Assembly: GCF_000337215.1 (NCBI RefSeq)
Contig: NZ_AOHZ01000018.1
Location: 23,752 to 87,751 of the forward strand
Origin: Natronolimnohabitans innermongolicus JCM 12255
GTDB taxonomy: Archaea > Halobacteriota > Halobacteria > Halobacteriales > Natrialbaceae
Length of the DNA stretch: 64,000 bases
Direction: 5' to 3'
Under the pieces are notes generated by a model, which worked only from the letters and a program-made list of their open reading frames with translations, searched no databases and was not told the DNA's origin. Every line of letters starts with the position of its first letter. The stretch's first letter is position 1. Positions 37,859 through 47,166 of this stretch are shown in pieces. The position numbers and the translations under genes were made by a program.

Positions 37859-38788
37859 TCATCGCGACCGCCCGCTCGAGTCGCGCTCCGACACCGAATC
37901 GGTCGGAACGCGCCGATCGAGGAGGTCGAGGACCGGTTCGCTTGCCGCGACGCGTAGGCCGAACCGGGTGAGCCGATCCCGAACGACGGCGGGAACGAGC
38001 GTGCCGTACAGCGAGCCGAGCAGCGGCAGCGGTCCGACGCGGTAGTACGCCGACGGCGACGACTCGCTCGCGGCCTCGAGGATCGTCCGCGCGACGCGGT
38101 CGGGATCGTTGATCAGCGGACCGCCGCCCTCGATCGCCCGAAGGCGACGGAGCGCACGGTAGTAGTCCGCGTGTGGCGAGGGTCCCGCGGTGGATTCGGT
38201 TTCGTCGAGTTCGGCGGCGACGCGGTCGTAAAAGTCCGTTTTCACGACACCCGGCTGGACGACCGCCACGTCGACGGTCGTGTCGGTCAGCTCCTGTCGC
38301 AAGGCGTCGTGCAGTCCCGCTGCGGCCCACTTCGAGGCGTTGTAGCCGCCGATTCCCGCCAGGGCGAGTCGGTCGGCGGCGCTGGTGACGGTGACGATCC
38401 GCCCGCCGCCGCGCTCGCGCATTCCCGGAAGGACGGCCCGGATCAGTCGATGCGGGCCGAAACAGTGGACGGCGAACTGCGCTTCGAGTTTTTCGGTGTC
38501 GAGATCCTCGAGCGGCCCGAACTGGCCGTACCCCGCGTTGTTGACGAGACAGTCGACGCCGCCGGCGTCCGCGCGGATCCGGTCGACGACGCGGTCGATA
38601 TCGTCGGGGTTCGTCAGATCGAGCGCGGCGATTTCGGCGCCGCGGGACTCGAGGTCGCGCAGGTCGTCCCGATCGCGGGACCGGGCGGTGGCGTAGACGC
38701 GCCAGTCGCGGTCTGCCTCGAGGAACGCTCGAGCGGTCGCGAAGCCGATGCCGGACGAGCAGCCGGTGACGAGGACGGTGCGGGTCAT
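37859..38788 (-). CDS. Short-chain dehydrogenase/reductase (classical SDR)
   Basis: A 309-residue SDR: the cofactor motif TGCSSGIGFA is near residue 9, NNAGYG near 88, the catalytic Ser in VTVTSAADR near 135 and YNASK near 150. The C-terminal 110 residues extend beyond the standard 250-residue fold with a proline-rich hydrophobic part. This resembles longer SDRs acting on retinol- or steroid-like substrates, but the substrate cannot be inferred. Monocistronic as far as visible; convergent with the SPW-repeat gene. Confidence 0.88.
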   Translation of the reverse strand: MTRTVLVTGCSSGIGFATARAFLEADRDWRVYATARSRDRDDLRDLESRGAEIAALDLTNPDDIDRVVDRIRADAGGVDCLVNNAGYGQFGPLEDLDTEKLEAQFAVHCFGPHRLIRAVLPGMRERGGGRIVTVTSAADRLALAGIGGYNASKWAAAGLHDALRQELTDTTVDVAVVQPGVVKTDFYDRVAAELDETESTAGPSPHADYYRALRRLRAIEGGGPLINDPDRVARTILEAASESSPSAYYRVGPLPLLGSLYGTLVPAVVRDRLTRFGLRVAASEPVLDLLDRRVPTDSVSERDSSGRSR

Positions 38789-38851
38789 ACGGATGTGATC
38801 GACGGCGACGGTCCAAAAGCTCCGGATTTCGACGGCGGCGACTGCGGCGGG

Positions 38852-39499
38852 TTACGGACCGGCGTCGTCAGGCGGTCCGGCGTCGTCGGGCGCACCGGCG
38901 TCCTCGGGTGGGCCTGCGTCGTCGGCCGGTCCTGGGTCGTCGTCACCGTCGTCTGCGAATTCGTCAGTCGGATCGGGACCGTCGTCGGCGTCCCCGGGCT
39001 CGACGGTATCGTCCCCTTCTGCGTCGTCGCCGTCATCGTCGGCCAGGACCGACTCGAGGGTGTCCCACGGGAAGTCGGTGCCGTCCGCGTCGTCATCGGG
39101 CGAATCGTCTGCACCGTCGCCATCGTCACCGTCAGCGCCATCGCCGTCGTCGTCCGCGTCGCTGCCATCACCGTCGCCCGGGTCCGGCAGGTCGCCGTCA
39201 TCGGAGTCGTCCGGCGGACCCGTCCCGTCGTCGGGCGGTGCGTCGCCGTCGTCATCGTCGACATCGTCGTCCGTCTCGTTCTCCTCGCCGGCGTCGTCGT
39301 CGCCGTCGTCGGTACCGTTGTCGGGCGTCGGCGTCGAGTCGTCGTTCTCCGCCTCCTCGACGCTCTCGTCCGGGCCGACCAGCGTCGGCCCGATCCCGGG
39401 CGTGACGACCATCGCGATGGCGCCGAAGGTCAGCAACACCACCACGGCGGTGACGAGCAACGCTGTCGTCGACGGCTCGGAGTCATCGGCCCCGCTCAT
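38852..39499 (-). CDS. Membrane-anchored, extremely Asp-rich protein
   Basis: A 215-residue protein with one N-terminal hydrophobic helix (TALLVTAVVVLLTFGAIAMV, about 12-31). The remainder is made largely of Asp, Gly, Glu and Pro, ending in pentapeptide-like repeats of the type DDAGP and EDAGA. About a third of residues are acidic. Apart from FPWDTLESVLA near 150 there is almost no hydrophobic core, so the tail is probably disordered and exposed. Function unknown; possibly a wall spacer or ion-binding polymer. The large plus-strand open frame here is a mirror of the GAC-rich coding strand. Confidence 0.72.
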   Translation of the reverse strand: MSGADDSEPSTTALLVTAVVVLLTFGAIAMVVTPGIGPTLVGPDESVEEAENDDSTPTPDNGTDDGDDDAGEENETDDDVDDDDGDAPPDDGTGPPDDSDDGDLPDPGDGDGSDADDDGDGADGDDGDGADDSPDDDADGTDFPWDTLESVLADDDGDDAEGDDTVEPGDADDGPDPTDEFADDGDDDPGPADDAGPPEDAGAPDDAGPPDDAGP

Positions 39500-39682
39500 T
39501 GCTCGAGTCGTCGTTTCGCCCGTATCAGCTTTGTTAACCGCTGCCCACTCGACGGTAACTGCCACCGACCGCGGCCGACCGTCGAGTGCGGACACCGCGG
39601 CCGCGACGCGCGTAGCCGGCGTTTCGGACAGCCGAACAATGATATGGCCGGCACGCCCAGTAGAGGACAAGACCGCTCTACT

Positions 39683-42418
39683 ATGACGACCCACTACGAC
39701 CACGCGCAGGTCCAGGAGTTCTGGCAGTACGTCTGGGAGCGCGACGACGTCTACGCGCTGCCGGACGACGCCGACGACCCCACCTACGTGCTCGGGATGT
39801 TTCCGTACACGTCGGGGACGCTCCACATGGGCCACGTGCGCAACTACGCGATCACCGATGCCTACGCGCGCTACCGGCGGATGCGCGGCGACGACGTCCT
39901 CCACCCGATGGGGTGGGACGCGTTCGGCCTCCCCGCCGAAAACGCCGCGTTCGAACGCAAGACCGATCCGCGCTCGTGGACCGAAGCCTGTATCCGCCGG
40001 ATGCGCGAGGAACTCGAGACCATGGGCTTTGGCTACGACTGGTCTCGAGAGATCACCACCTGCGAACCGGACTACTACCGGTGGAACCAGTGGTTCTTCA
40101 AGCGCCTCTACGAGGAGGGGCTCGTCGAGTACGAGGCGGCGTCGGTCAACTGGTGTCCCGACTGCGAGACCGTCCTCGCGGCGGCCCAGGTCGAGGAACG
40201 GGAGATCGAGCGGAGCGAGACCGCGGAGACTGCGAGCGGCGGAGCCGCGAGCCGCGACGTCGAACGCGTCTGCTGGCGCTGCGAGACGCCCGTCACCCGA
40301 CGAGAGCTCGACCAGTGGTTCTTCACGATCACCGACTACGCCGAGGAGCTTCACGAGGGGTTAGACGACCTCGAGGGCTGGCCCGAGGGCGTCCGCGAGA
40401 TCCAGCGCAACTGGATCGGCCGCCAGGAGGGCGCACGGATCACGTTCGAGGTGGACCAGCCGCACGCGGACGGCGCCGACCGTCCCGTCGACGTCTTCAC
40501 CACTCGACCGGACACCGTCTACGGCGCCACGTATCTGGCCGTTTCACCCGGCCACGACCTCGCTCGAGAGCTGGCCGAAACGGACGACGACGTGGGCGCG
40601 TACGTCGAAACCGCTCGCGAGGCGGACCCCGACGAGATCGGCTTCGCGGGCGTCGAAACCGAGGCGACGGCGACCCATCCGCTGACCGGCGAGGAACTCC
40701 CCGTCTACGTCGCCGGCTACGTCCTCGATGACGTCGGCACCGGCGCCGTGATGGGCGTCCCGGCCCACAACGAGCGCGATCACGGCTTCGCGCTCGAGCA
40801 CGACCTGCCGATCGAGCGCGTGATCGCCTCGAAGGACGCGACCGTGGAGGTCGACCTCGAGTCCGGGGCCTACACCGGCGAGGGGATCGTCGAACATAGC
40901 GGCGACTACAGCGGCCTCGAGAGCGAGACGGCCCGAAAGCGACTGCTCGAGGAGGTCGGGGAGATCGAGGAAGACGTCACCTACCGCCTGCGCGACTGGC
41001 TGATCTCCCGCCAGCGCTACTGGGGGACCCCGATTCCGGTCGTCCACTGCGACGACTGCGGCCACGTGCTCGTTCCCGACGAGGAGTTGCCCGTCGAACT
41101 GCCGGAGTTCGTCCGCACGACGGGCAACCCGCTCGCTGAACACGACTCGTTCCGCGAGACGGAGTGTCCCGACTGCGGCGGGCCCGCCCGGCGCGAGACG
41201 GACACGATGGACACCTTCGTCGACTCCTCGTGGTACTTCCTGCGATTCCTCTCGCCCGGTCTCGAGGACGCGCCGTTCGACACCGAGGTGGCCGACGACT
41301 GGCTGCCCGTCGACGTCTACGTCGGCGGCGAGGAACACGCCATCCTCCACCTGCTCTACACGCGCTTCTTTACGAAGGCGCTGGCCGATCTGGACCTGCT
41401 CTCGGTTCGCGAGCCGATTCGGGAGCTCAAGAGCCAGGGGACGGTGCTCTACGACGGCGAGAAGATGTCGAGTTCGAAGGGCAACGTCGTCGCGCCACGG
41501 GAGTACGGCGCGGAGACGACCCGGCTGTTCGTCCTCTCGGCGGCCCACCCCGAACAGGACTTCGAGTGGACCGCGAACAACGTTCGCGGCGCTTACGACC
41601 TCCAGCAGGACCTCTACGGAATGGCGGCTGATTTCGTCGAAGAGGGCCAAACCCGGGTCGAACGCAAGCCCCACGACGAGTACATCGCCCGCGAGATCGA
41701 TCGGACGATCGCCGCGGTCACCGACGAGTACGAGCGGTTCCGGTTCCACCGCGCCGCGACGGAGATCCGCGAACTGGCGCGACTGCTCCGCCGATATCGC
41801 GAGTACGAGACCGTCCACGGCGAGATCTATCGTCGCGGTCTGTTGACGCTCGCGGCCCTGATCGCGCCGATGGCACCCCACCTCGGCGAGGAGTGCTGGA
41901 ACAAGCTCCGCGGCGAGGGGCTGGCCGTCGAGGCCGACTGGCCCGAGCCCACCCACGGCGTCGACGACTACCGCCGCGAGCGACGTCTCGTCGAAACGAC
42001 CCTCGCCGACGTGCGCGACATCGTCGACACCGCGGCGATCGAAGACCCCGAACGGATCGATCTGGTCGTCGCCAGAGAGTGGACGTACGACGCGCTGGCG
42101 GTCGTGGCCGAAGCAGTCGACGACACGATCGACGGCGCCGATACCGGCCGACTCGTCGAACGCGTCCTCGAGTCGGATCTCGAGGTCGACGTCGACCGCG
42201 AGACCGTCGCCCCCTTCGTCGCCGACGTCGTCGAGCGCGGCGATCACACCGAACTCGAGGGCGTCCTCGAGCCGACGGCCGAGCGGGAGATCCTCGAGCG
42301 CAGCGCCTGGCTCGTCACGGACGAGTTCGACGCTGACGTCACCGTTCGCCGGGCGAGCGACGACGACGACCTGGCGGCGACGGCGCGGCCCGGCAAACCC
42401 GGAATCCACATTCGGTAA
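39683..42418 (+). CDS. leuS: Leucyl-tRNA synthetase
   Basis: A 911-residue class Ia synthetase charging tRNA-Leu. HIGH motif HMGH at 48-51, followed by WDAFGLPAENAA; zinc-ribbon-like CPDC...CWRC in the catalytic insert (about 155-200); CP1 editing domain with TTRPDTVYGATYLAVSP and GTGAVMGVPAHNERDHGFA; KMSKS motif KMSSSKGN near 594. The N-terminal architecture is bacterial-like, while the last 120 residues resemble the archaeal tRNA-binding tail. A mosaic of this kind has been described for haloarchaeal LeuRS. The start ATG at 39683 is the family start; the long in-frame extension upstream is noise. Confidence 0.96.
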   Translation: MTTHYDHAQVQEFWQYVWERDDVYALPDDADDPTYVLGMFPYTSGTLHMGHVRNYAITDAYARYRRMRGDDVLHPMGWDAFGLPAENAAFERKTDPRSWTEACIRRMREELETMGFGYDWSREITTCEPDYYRWNQWFFKRLYEEGLVEYEAASVNWCPDCETVLAAAQVEEREIERSETAETASGGAASRDVERVCWRCETPVTRRELDQWFFTITDYAEELHEGLDDLEGWPEGVREIQRNWIGRQEGARITFEVDQPHADGADRPVDVFTTRPDTVYGATYLAVSPGHDLARELAETDDDVGAYVETAREADPDEIGFAGVETEATATHPLTGEELPVYVAGYVLDDVGTGAVMGVPAHNERDHGFALEHDLPIERVIASKDATVEVDLESGAYTGEGIVEHSGDYSGLESETARKRLLEEVGEIEEDVTYRLRDWLISRQRYWGTPIPVVHCDDCGHVLVPDEELPVELPEFVRTTGNPLAEHDSFRETECPDCGGPARRETDTMDTFVDSSWYFLRFLSPGLEDAPFDTEVADDWLPVDVYVGGEEHAILHLLYTRFFTKALADLDLLSVREPIRELKSQGTVLYDGEKMSSSKGNVVAPREYGAETTRLFVLSAAHPEQDFEWTANNVRGAYDLQQDLYGMAADFVEEGQTRVERKPHDEYIAREIDRTIAAVTDEYERFRFHRAATEIRELARLLRRYREYETVHGEIYRRGLLTLAALIAPMAPHLGEECWNKLRGEGLAVEADWPEPTHGVDDYRRERRLVETTLADVRDIVDTAAIEDPERIDLVVAREWTYDALAVVAEAVDDTIDGADTGRLVERVLESDLEVDVDRETVAPFVADVVERGDHTELEGVLEPTAEREILERSAWLVTDEFDADVTVRRASDDDDLAATARPGKPGIHIR

Positions 42419-42609
42419 GCTGCGATTGTGTTGTCAGGTTTTGGACACCACAGTCCGTTTCTGCGTCGGTCGGTCGTCGAATGCGGGGGAAAACAAGCCG
42501 GAGAGAACGGCTCAACTCACCTTCGATATCGAAGGTCAGTTCTGCCGATTCTGTCAACAGTACGATTAAGAAGGACAGTTTTATTCCATCGGGGTTGGTA
42601 GAGTGGATT

Positions 42610-42885
42610 ATGACGGAGGGGGACGGTAACGGCTTCGATACGATGTCGCGACGGCCGCCGAGTCGGTCAATTATCGAAGCCGTCGCCGAGGCAGAAGGTG
42701 TCCCGGCTCACGAGCTTCGGCCACCGACGTACGAATCGTTACACACCGTTATCGACCCGGACGCACTCGACGCGCTCTTCGAACCACACGCCGACGGAAC
42801 GGTTCGGCCGGCAGGCCGCGTCACCTTTCCCTACTGCGGGTACACGGTAACTGTCGACGCAGACGGCTCCGTGTCGCTCGAGTAA
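42610..42885 (+). CDS. HalOD1 output-domain protein
   Basis: A 91-residue protein that is almost entirely one HalOD1 domain: SIIEAVAEAEGVPAHELRPP, then LHTVIDPDALDALF and a final beta hairpin VTFPYCGYTVTVDADGSVSL. HalOD1 is a haloarchaeal output domain of unknown mechanism, often found alone. The ATG at 42610 follows a TATA-like GTTTTATTCC at about 42570 and is preferred over an upstream in-frame ATG at 42481. Monocistronic. Confidence 0.85.
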   Translation: MTEGDGNGFDTMSRRPPSRSIIEAVAEAEGVPAHELRPPTYESLHTVIDPDALDALFEPHADGTVRPAGRVTFPYCGYTVTVDADGSVSLE

Positions 42886-43009
42886 ACCGCCGGGACCCGG
42901 TCGTCGTCTCACTCGAGTTCCCCGCCTCGCGTACGGTAGCGCGTGCTTGTCAGTGAACGAAGGGGCGTACGGAAAGACTCTTTTCGTCGAGGGACGCTAC
43001 TTCGAATCG

Positions 43010-43732
43010 ATGGAGGGCCACTACGAAACCCTCGGGCTCTCGCCGACGGCCGACGACCGGACGGTCCGACGAACGTACAGACGGCTGTCGAAAGAACATC
43101 ATCCCGATCAGGGTGGCTCTCGAGCGGAGTTTCTCCGAATTCAGGACGCCTACGAGGCGATCGTTGGCGAGCAGGCGCCGGACGTAACCGATCCCGCCCG
43201 CCGAACCCCGACGTACGCTCCGGACGACGAGGAGTTCGAACCCGGCCACGAGTCACTGACGGTCGACGGCGACGACCTTCGACTGACGCTGTCGGGACTC
43301 GTCCAGCACGTCTCGCTCGAGCGACTCGTCGAGGACGAGATCATCGCGTCGACCGACCGGACGATCGCCTTCTTTCGCGTCCAGAACACCGGCGACCGAC
43401 CGCTCTCCTGGGAGGGGACCGCGAAAACGAGTTTCATCGGCGACGACGGCTTTCTCTACCAGGGATCGAATATCGTGACTCCCCACGCCGATCGGCTTCC
43501 GGAGCGGTGGTGTGGTACCGACGTCGCGATCGAACCAGGTCTGGCGCTCGACGCCGTCGTTATCGCAGAGGAGATTCCCGACGACGTCACCGTCGAGAAG
43601 GTCATGTACACGCATCGAACGGTCGACGAAACTGGAGACGGCGCCCACAGCGGAGGCGAGACCGAACGGTACCTCTTCGAACTCCGACCGCTCGTCCGCG
43701 AGCGACTCGATCGACTGCCGTACCGTCGGTGA
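43010..43732 (+). CDS. J-domain (DnaJ-like) protein with haloarchaeal C-terminal domain
   Basis: A 240-residue protein. Residues 1-55 are a J-domain (GHYETLGLSPTADDRTVRRT, HPD in KEHHPDQGG, FLRIQDAYEAI) that should stimulate an Hsp70 ATPase. The remaining 180 residues lack zinc-finger and client-binding domains of DnaJ. They instead look like a beta-rich domain (VEDEIIASTDRTIAFFRVQN, WEGTAKTSFIGDDGFLYQG). The ATG at 43010 starts the J-domain directly; a TTG at 42947 is possible but less likely. Likely a specialised co-chaperone. Confidence 0.85.
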   Translation: MEGHYETLGLSPTADDRTVRRTYRRLSKEHHPDQGGSRAEFLRIQDAYEAIVGEQAPDVTDPARRTPTYAPDDEEFEPGHESLTVDGDDLRLTLSGLVQHVSLERLVEDEIIASTDRTIAFFRVQNTGDRPLSWEGTAKTSFIGDDGFLYQGSNIVTPHADRLPERWCGTDVAIEPGLALDAVVIAEEIPDDVTVEKVMYTHRTVDETGDGAHSGGETERYLFELRPLVRERLDRLPYRR

Positions 43733-43811
43733 CGGTCCCGCCGTTCGACGATCGAACCACCGTAATGTGGGAACAGCAAGACAAATACGGAGGTACTCCC
43801 AACCCTCGATA

Positions 43812-44414
43812 ATGGCAACCGCGACCGCGAGACGGCGGCTTCGAGAACAGCCTCTCGGCGCTACGATTTTCCTGACGATCGTCGGCTACGGGTTGGTCCT
43901 CGGAACGTTCCTGCTCGATCTCCCGATCTATCCGGACCTGACACAGACCCAGGTCAACTGGTTTACCCACGCGATCGCGGTGATAAACACGATTACCACG
44001 GTCGTGTTGCTCGCCGGCTGGTACTGGATCCGGACCGGAAACGTCGATCGACACCGCCAGGCAATGGTCAGCGGGTTCGGACTGATCTTGCTATTTCTGG
44101 TCGTCTATCTGATCCGTGTCGGCGGTGGCGGCACCAAGGAGTTCGTCGGGGGACAACTCGTTACGTACGCCTACCTGATCATGCTCGCGATCCACATCAT
44201 CCTCTCGATCGTGGCCGTCCCCGTCGTTCTCTACGCGCTGATCCTCGGATTTACGCACACGCCGCGGGAACTCGAGCAAACCGCACACGCCCGTATCGGC
44301 CGGATCGCCGCCGGATCCTGGATCCTGAGTCTCGTCCTCGGCGTCGTCACCTACCTGATGCTCAACCACATCTACAGCTACGAGTTTGCGATCGCGGTCT
44401 CGCCGCTGTTGTGA
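43812..44414 (+). CDS. DUF420 family membrane protein
   Basis: A 200-residue protein with five or six membrane helices and conserved histidines (WFTHAIAVINTITTVVLLAG, NVDRHRQAMVSGFGLILLF, AIHIILSIVAVPVVL). These match DUF420, a family related to cytochrome oxidase assembly/subunit proteins. The histidines facing each other in helices suggest haem or copper contact, but this is not demonstrated. ATG at 43812. It lies 79 bp after the J-domain gene on the same strand. Confidence 0.85.
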   Translation: MATATARRRLREQPLGATIFLTIVGYGLVLGTFLLDLPIYPDLTQTQVNWFTHAIAVINTITTVVLLAGWYWIRTGNVDRHRQAMVSGFGLILLFLVVYLIRVGGGGTKEFVGGQLVTYAYLIMLAIHIILSIVAVPVVLYALILGFTHTPRELEQTAHARIGRIAAGSWILSLVLGVVTYLMLNHIYSYEFAIAVSPLL

Positions 44415-44450
44415 CGCCGTCGGTTCGTCACTCGAGTCCGGACGAGTCGA

Positions 44451-45407
44451 CTAGCTGAACGACGGCAACACCTCCGCCTCGTAGAACTCGATGGCCGCGT
44501 CCTGTTCGGGGCCGATCTGGTGGAAGTAGACGTGGTCGTAGCCCGCGTCGATGGCCTGTTCGATGCTATCGATGTGATCCTTGGGGTCCGAGCTCGTCGT
44601 CGTGCCGGCCTCGGCGATGTCTTCTTTCTCGACCATCTGGGCGGCCTGTTCGAAGTGGGCCGGCGTCGGCAGTTCTTGGCCGAGTTCGCCGGGGATCGAG
44701 CCGTTGGGCCAGTACTCGTAGACCGTTTCGACGGCCTCCTCCTCGGTCTCCGCGTAGCAGCCGTGCAGTTGCGTGTATCTGGGGCCGTCGCCGCCAGCGT
44801 CCTCGTAGGCCTCGACGGGTGCCTCCTTGGGGCCGGAACACCAGAGTCCGTCGGCGTTTTCAGCGGTCCATTCGGCCGTCTGCGGGCCGAACGCGCTCGC
44901 GATCGTCGTCGGCTGCTCGTCGGGGCAGGTGTACAGTCGCGCGTTCTCGACCGTGTAGTGCTCGCCGCGGTGGCTGATCGTCTCGCCGGTCCACAGCTTC
45001 TCCATTACGTCCATCGCCTCGTCTAACAGCTCGAGGCGCACGTCGTGTTCGGGCCAGCGCTCGCCCGTCACGTGTTCGTTGAGATTCTCGCCGGTGCCGA
45101 CGCCGAACGTGAACCGATCGCCGAACATCTCGTCGACCGTCGCCACGGCGTGGGCGACGTTGACCGGGTGGATGCGGATCGTCGGACACGTCACGCCGAC
45201 GCCGACCTCGATCTCGTCGGTGGCAGTGGCGATAGCGCCGAGCGTCGACCAGACGAACGGCGATTCGCCCTGTGCCGAAACCCAGGGATGGAAATGATCC
45301 GAAATCGAGAGGAAGTCGAAGCCGGCCGCCTCGGCGCGTTCGGCGATGTCGACGAGTTCCATCGGTCCGTGCTCTTCGCTCGAGAGGGTGTAACCGAGCT
45401 GTGTCAT
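44451..45407 (-). CDS. LLM-class (F420-type) oxidoreductase
   Basis: A 318-residue TIM-barrel protein of the luciferase-like monooxygenase class. It shows MTQLGYTLSSEEHGPMELVD, FLSISDHFHPW, then RFTFGVGTGENLNEHVTGE and ASAFGPQTAEWTAENADGLW, as in F420-dependent glucose-6-phosphate dehydrogenase relatives. Haloarchaea make coenzyme F420, so a deazaflavin-dependent hydride transfer is likely. The natural substrate is not identifiable. ATG at 45407 fits the family N-terminus; the frame extends upstream without coding character. Convergent with the DUF420 gene. Confidence 0.88.
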   Translation of the reverse strand: MTQLGYTLSSEEHGPMELVDIAERAEAAGFDFLSISDHFHPWVSAQGESPFVWSTLGAIATATDEIEVGVGVTCPTIRIHPVNVAHAVATVDEMFGDRFTFGVGTGENLNEHVTGERWPEHDVRLELLDEAMDVMEKLWTGETISHRGEHYTVENARLYTCPDEQPTTIASAFGPQTAEWTAENADGLWCSGPKEAPVEAYEDAGGDGPRYTQLHGCYAETEEEAVETVYEYWPNGSIPGELGQELPTPAHFEQAAQMVEKEDIAEAGTTTSSDPKDHIDSIEQAIDAGYDHVYFHQIGPEQDAAIEFYEAEVLPSFS

Positions 45408-45580
45408 TCCCGCCCAGCTACCACGGACCCGCCGGTAACGGTTGAGCCTGCGAGGGCGCGGTTCCTGGCGGCCGAAAGCGGACAAACCGGATAGACGTCC
45501 GACAGGAAGTGTGAGACGACGTTCCACTGGGAGCGACGGACGGCAACACCTTTCGAACTGGAGCCACAGACTGGGAACGA

Positions 45581-46945
45581 ATGGCCACCGAATTCGACGA
45601 TGACCACACCGATGGCGAGCGGGCCTACTACGTCATCAGCGACCTCCACATCGGCGGCGACGAGCAACTCGAGGAGATCGAATTTCTAGACGAGTTGCTC
45701 GCCTTTCTCGAGCGACTCGAGGAGACCGACGAGAACGCCGAGTTGATTATCAACGGCGACGCGTTCGGGCTCTGGGAGTTTACGAAAGTCGAGGGAATCG
45801 AGAAGTTCGACGTCCTGGAGGAGACGTACCCGGAGCTGTTCGCGCAGTTCCGGGCGACCGGCGAGAACGTCCCCATCACGCTCTTGCCGGGGAACCACGA
45901 CCACGAGCTCGCGGCCTACGACGAGTACGTCGAGCGCTTTGCCGAGTACAACGTCACGGTCGTCCAGGAGAAGTCGATCACCAGGCCGGTTGGCGAGCAG
46001 GCGATCCACTTCGAGCACGGCCACCAGCAGGACGCGAACAACCGCATCGAGGACTGGGGCAACCCCCACGCGACGCCGCTTGGCTACTACTACAACACGC
46101 TCGTAACGAGCCGCGCGGGACAGCTCTCCAATCGAGGGCGATACAACTGGCTGAAGGACGTCCAGGCGGTGACGCCGACCGAACGGATGCCGATCTGGCT
46201 CTTCTCGAAGTACTTCTACCGGGAGATGAACCCGCTGATTCGCTACTCGCTGGTGCCGTTCCTGTTGCTGTTTAATATCAGCATCCTCCTCGTGGCACTG
46301 TCCGGACTCCATCTGGCAGGGATCTGGTCGACACCCGTCGAGTGGACGACCGAGTTTCTCGGTCAGTTCGGGACGGCCGGCACGATCGCCTGGTCCCTTC
46401 TCGCGTTAAATATCGGTATCGCAGGGCTGTTGGTACTCATCGGGATCCCGCTGTACTTCATCCGCCAGGACGTCAGGAAGACAGTCGATCGGTTCGGCGT
46501 TTTCGAGACCGAACTCACGGTCGATCCGACCGATACGTACGAGGAGACCGCTCGAGAGATCTTCGCCGAAGAGCCCGAGACGACGATCTTCTGCTTCGGC
46601 CACACTCACCGGCCGCTGTTGAACGAGGTCGACGGGGGCGTGATCGTCAACACCGGTACGTGGCTGAAACGCCTCCACCGCCGGGACGGCATCATCGGGA
46701 TCCTCCCGCCGGTGTTCTACCCGTCGTACCAGCTGGCGGCAGTCCGGATCGCCCCGGCGGACGAGGAAGAGGGCGTCGTCGTTGGCTTCGAGCGAATCAC
46801 CAAGCCGAGCCCCGCGACGGAGGAGCTTACCCGCACCGAGCGCTTTTTCACCGTCGGCCGGGAGCCCGAGCCCGACCTGCCGGAACGACACCTCGTGGAG
46901 CGGGCGGAAACGGAGACGGTCACCAAACTGAACGCGGACGACTAA
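45581..46945 (+). CDS. Metallophosphoesterase with membrane hairpin
   Basis: A 454-residue calcineurin-like phosphoesterase. Motifs in order: ISDLHIGGDE (near 20), NGDAFGLWEF (near 60), LLPGNHDHE (near 105), EHGHQQD (near 148) and CFGHTHRP (near 345), giving all expected Asp/Asn/His metal ligands. Two hydrophobic helices at about 222-250 and 265-292 are inserted between the fourth and fifth motifs, so the enzyme is membrane-embedded with the catalytic halves on one side. Substrate unknown; LpxH-like UDP-sugar pyrophosphatases have a related core but no such hairpin. Confidence 0.86.
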   Translation: MATEFDDDHTDGERAYYVISDLHIGGDEQLEEIEFLDELLAFLERLEETDENAELIINGDAFGLWEFTKVEGIEKFDVLEETYPELFAQFRATGENVPITLLPGNHDHELAAYDEYVERFAEYNVTVVQEKSITRPVGEQAIHFEHGHQQDANNRIEDWGNPHATPLGYYYNTLVTSRAGQLSNRGRYNWLKDVQAVTPTERMPIWLFSKYFYREMNPLIRYSLVPFLLLFNISILLVALSGLHLAGIWSTPVEWTTEFLGQFGTAGTIAWSLLALNIGIAGLLVLIGIPLYFIRQDVRKTVDRFGVFETELTVDPTDTYEETAREIFAEEPETTIFCFGHTHRPLLNEVDGGVIVNTGTWLKRLHRRDGIIGILPPVFYPSYQLAAVRIAPADEEEGVVVGFERITKPSPATEELTRTERFFTVGREPEPDLPERHLVERAETETVTKLNADD

Positions 46946-47166
46946 GACGGTCTGCTGTCCCGATTTTGTCAGTGCAGCCGCGATCCATCTCGTCTCATTC
47001 CGTCCGACAGTTGCGTCGGAACTGACCCCCAGGAGTCCGGACGATACCGCGCCCACTCGAGGTGGGAGGAACCTCGAGCGGGGGCGAAACGAGGGAACCG
47101 GGGAAACGGGAGAACCGAGAGACGCGAACCGAACCCCTTACCCTCGCCCCATCGCTACCGACTCGT

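Noticed and set aside
38171..39682. 504-codon in-frame extension upstream of leuS
   Set aside because: It lies antisense to the SDR and Asp-rich genes and its valine-rich translation comes from reading GAC-rich DNA backwards; LeuRS begins normally at 39683.
42947..43009. TTG start 21 codons upstream of the J-domain
   Set aside because: The ATG at 43010 begins exactly at the J-domain, as is common for this family; the extension is not domain-like.
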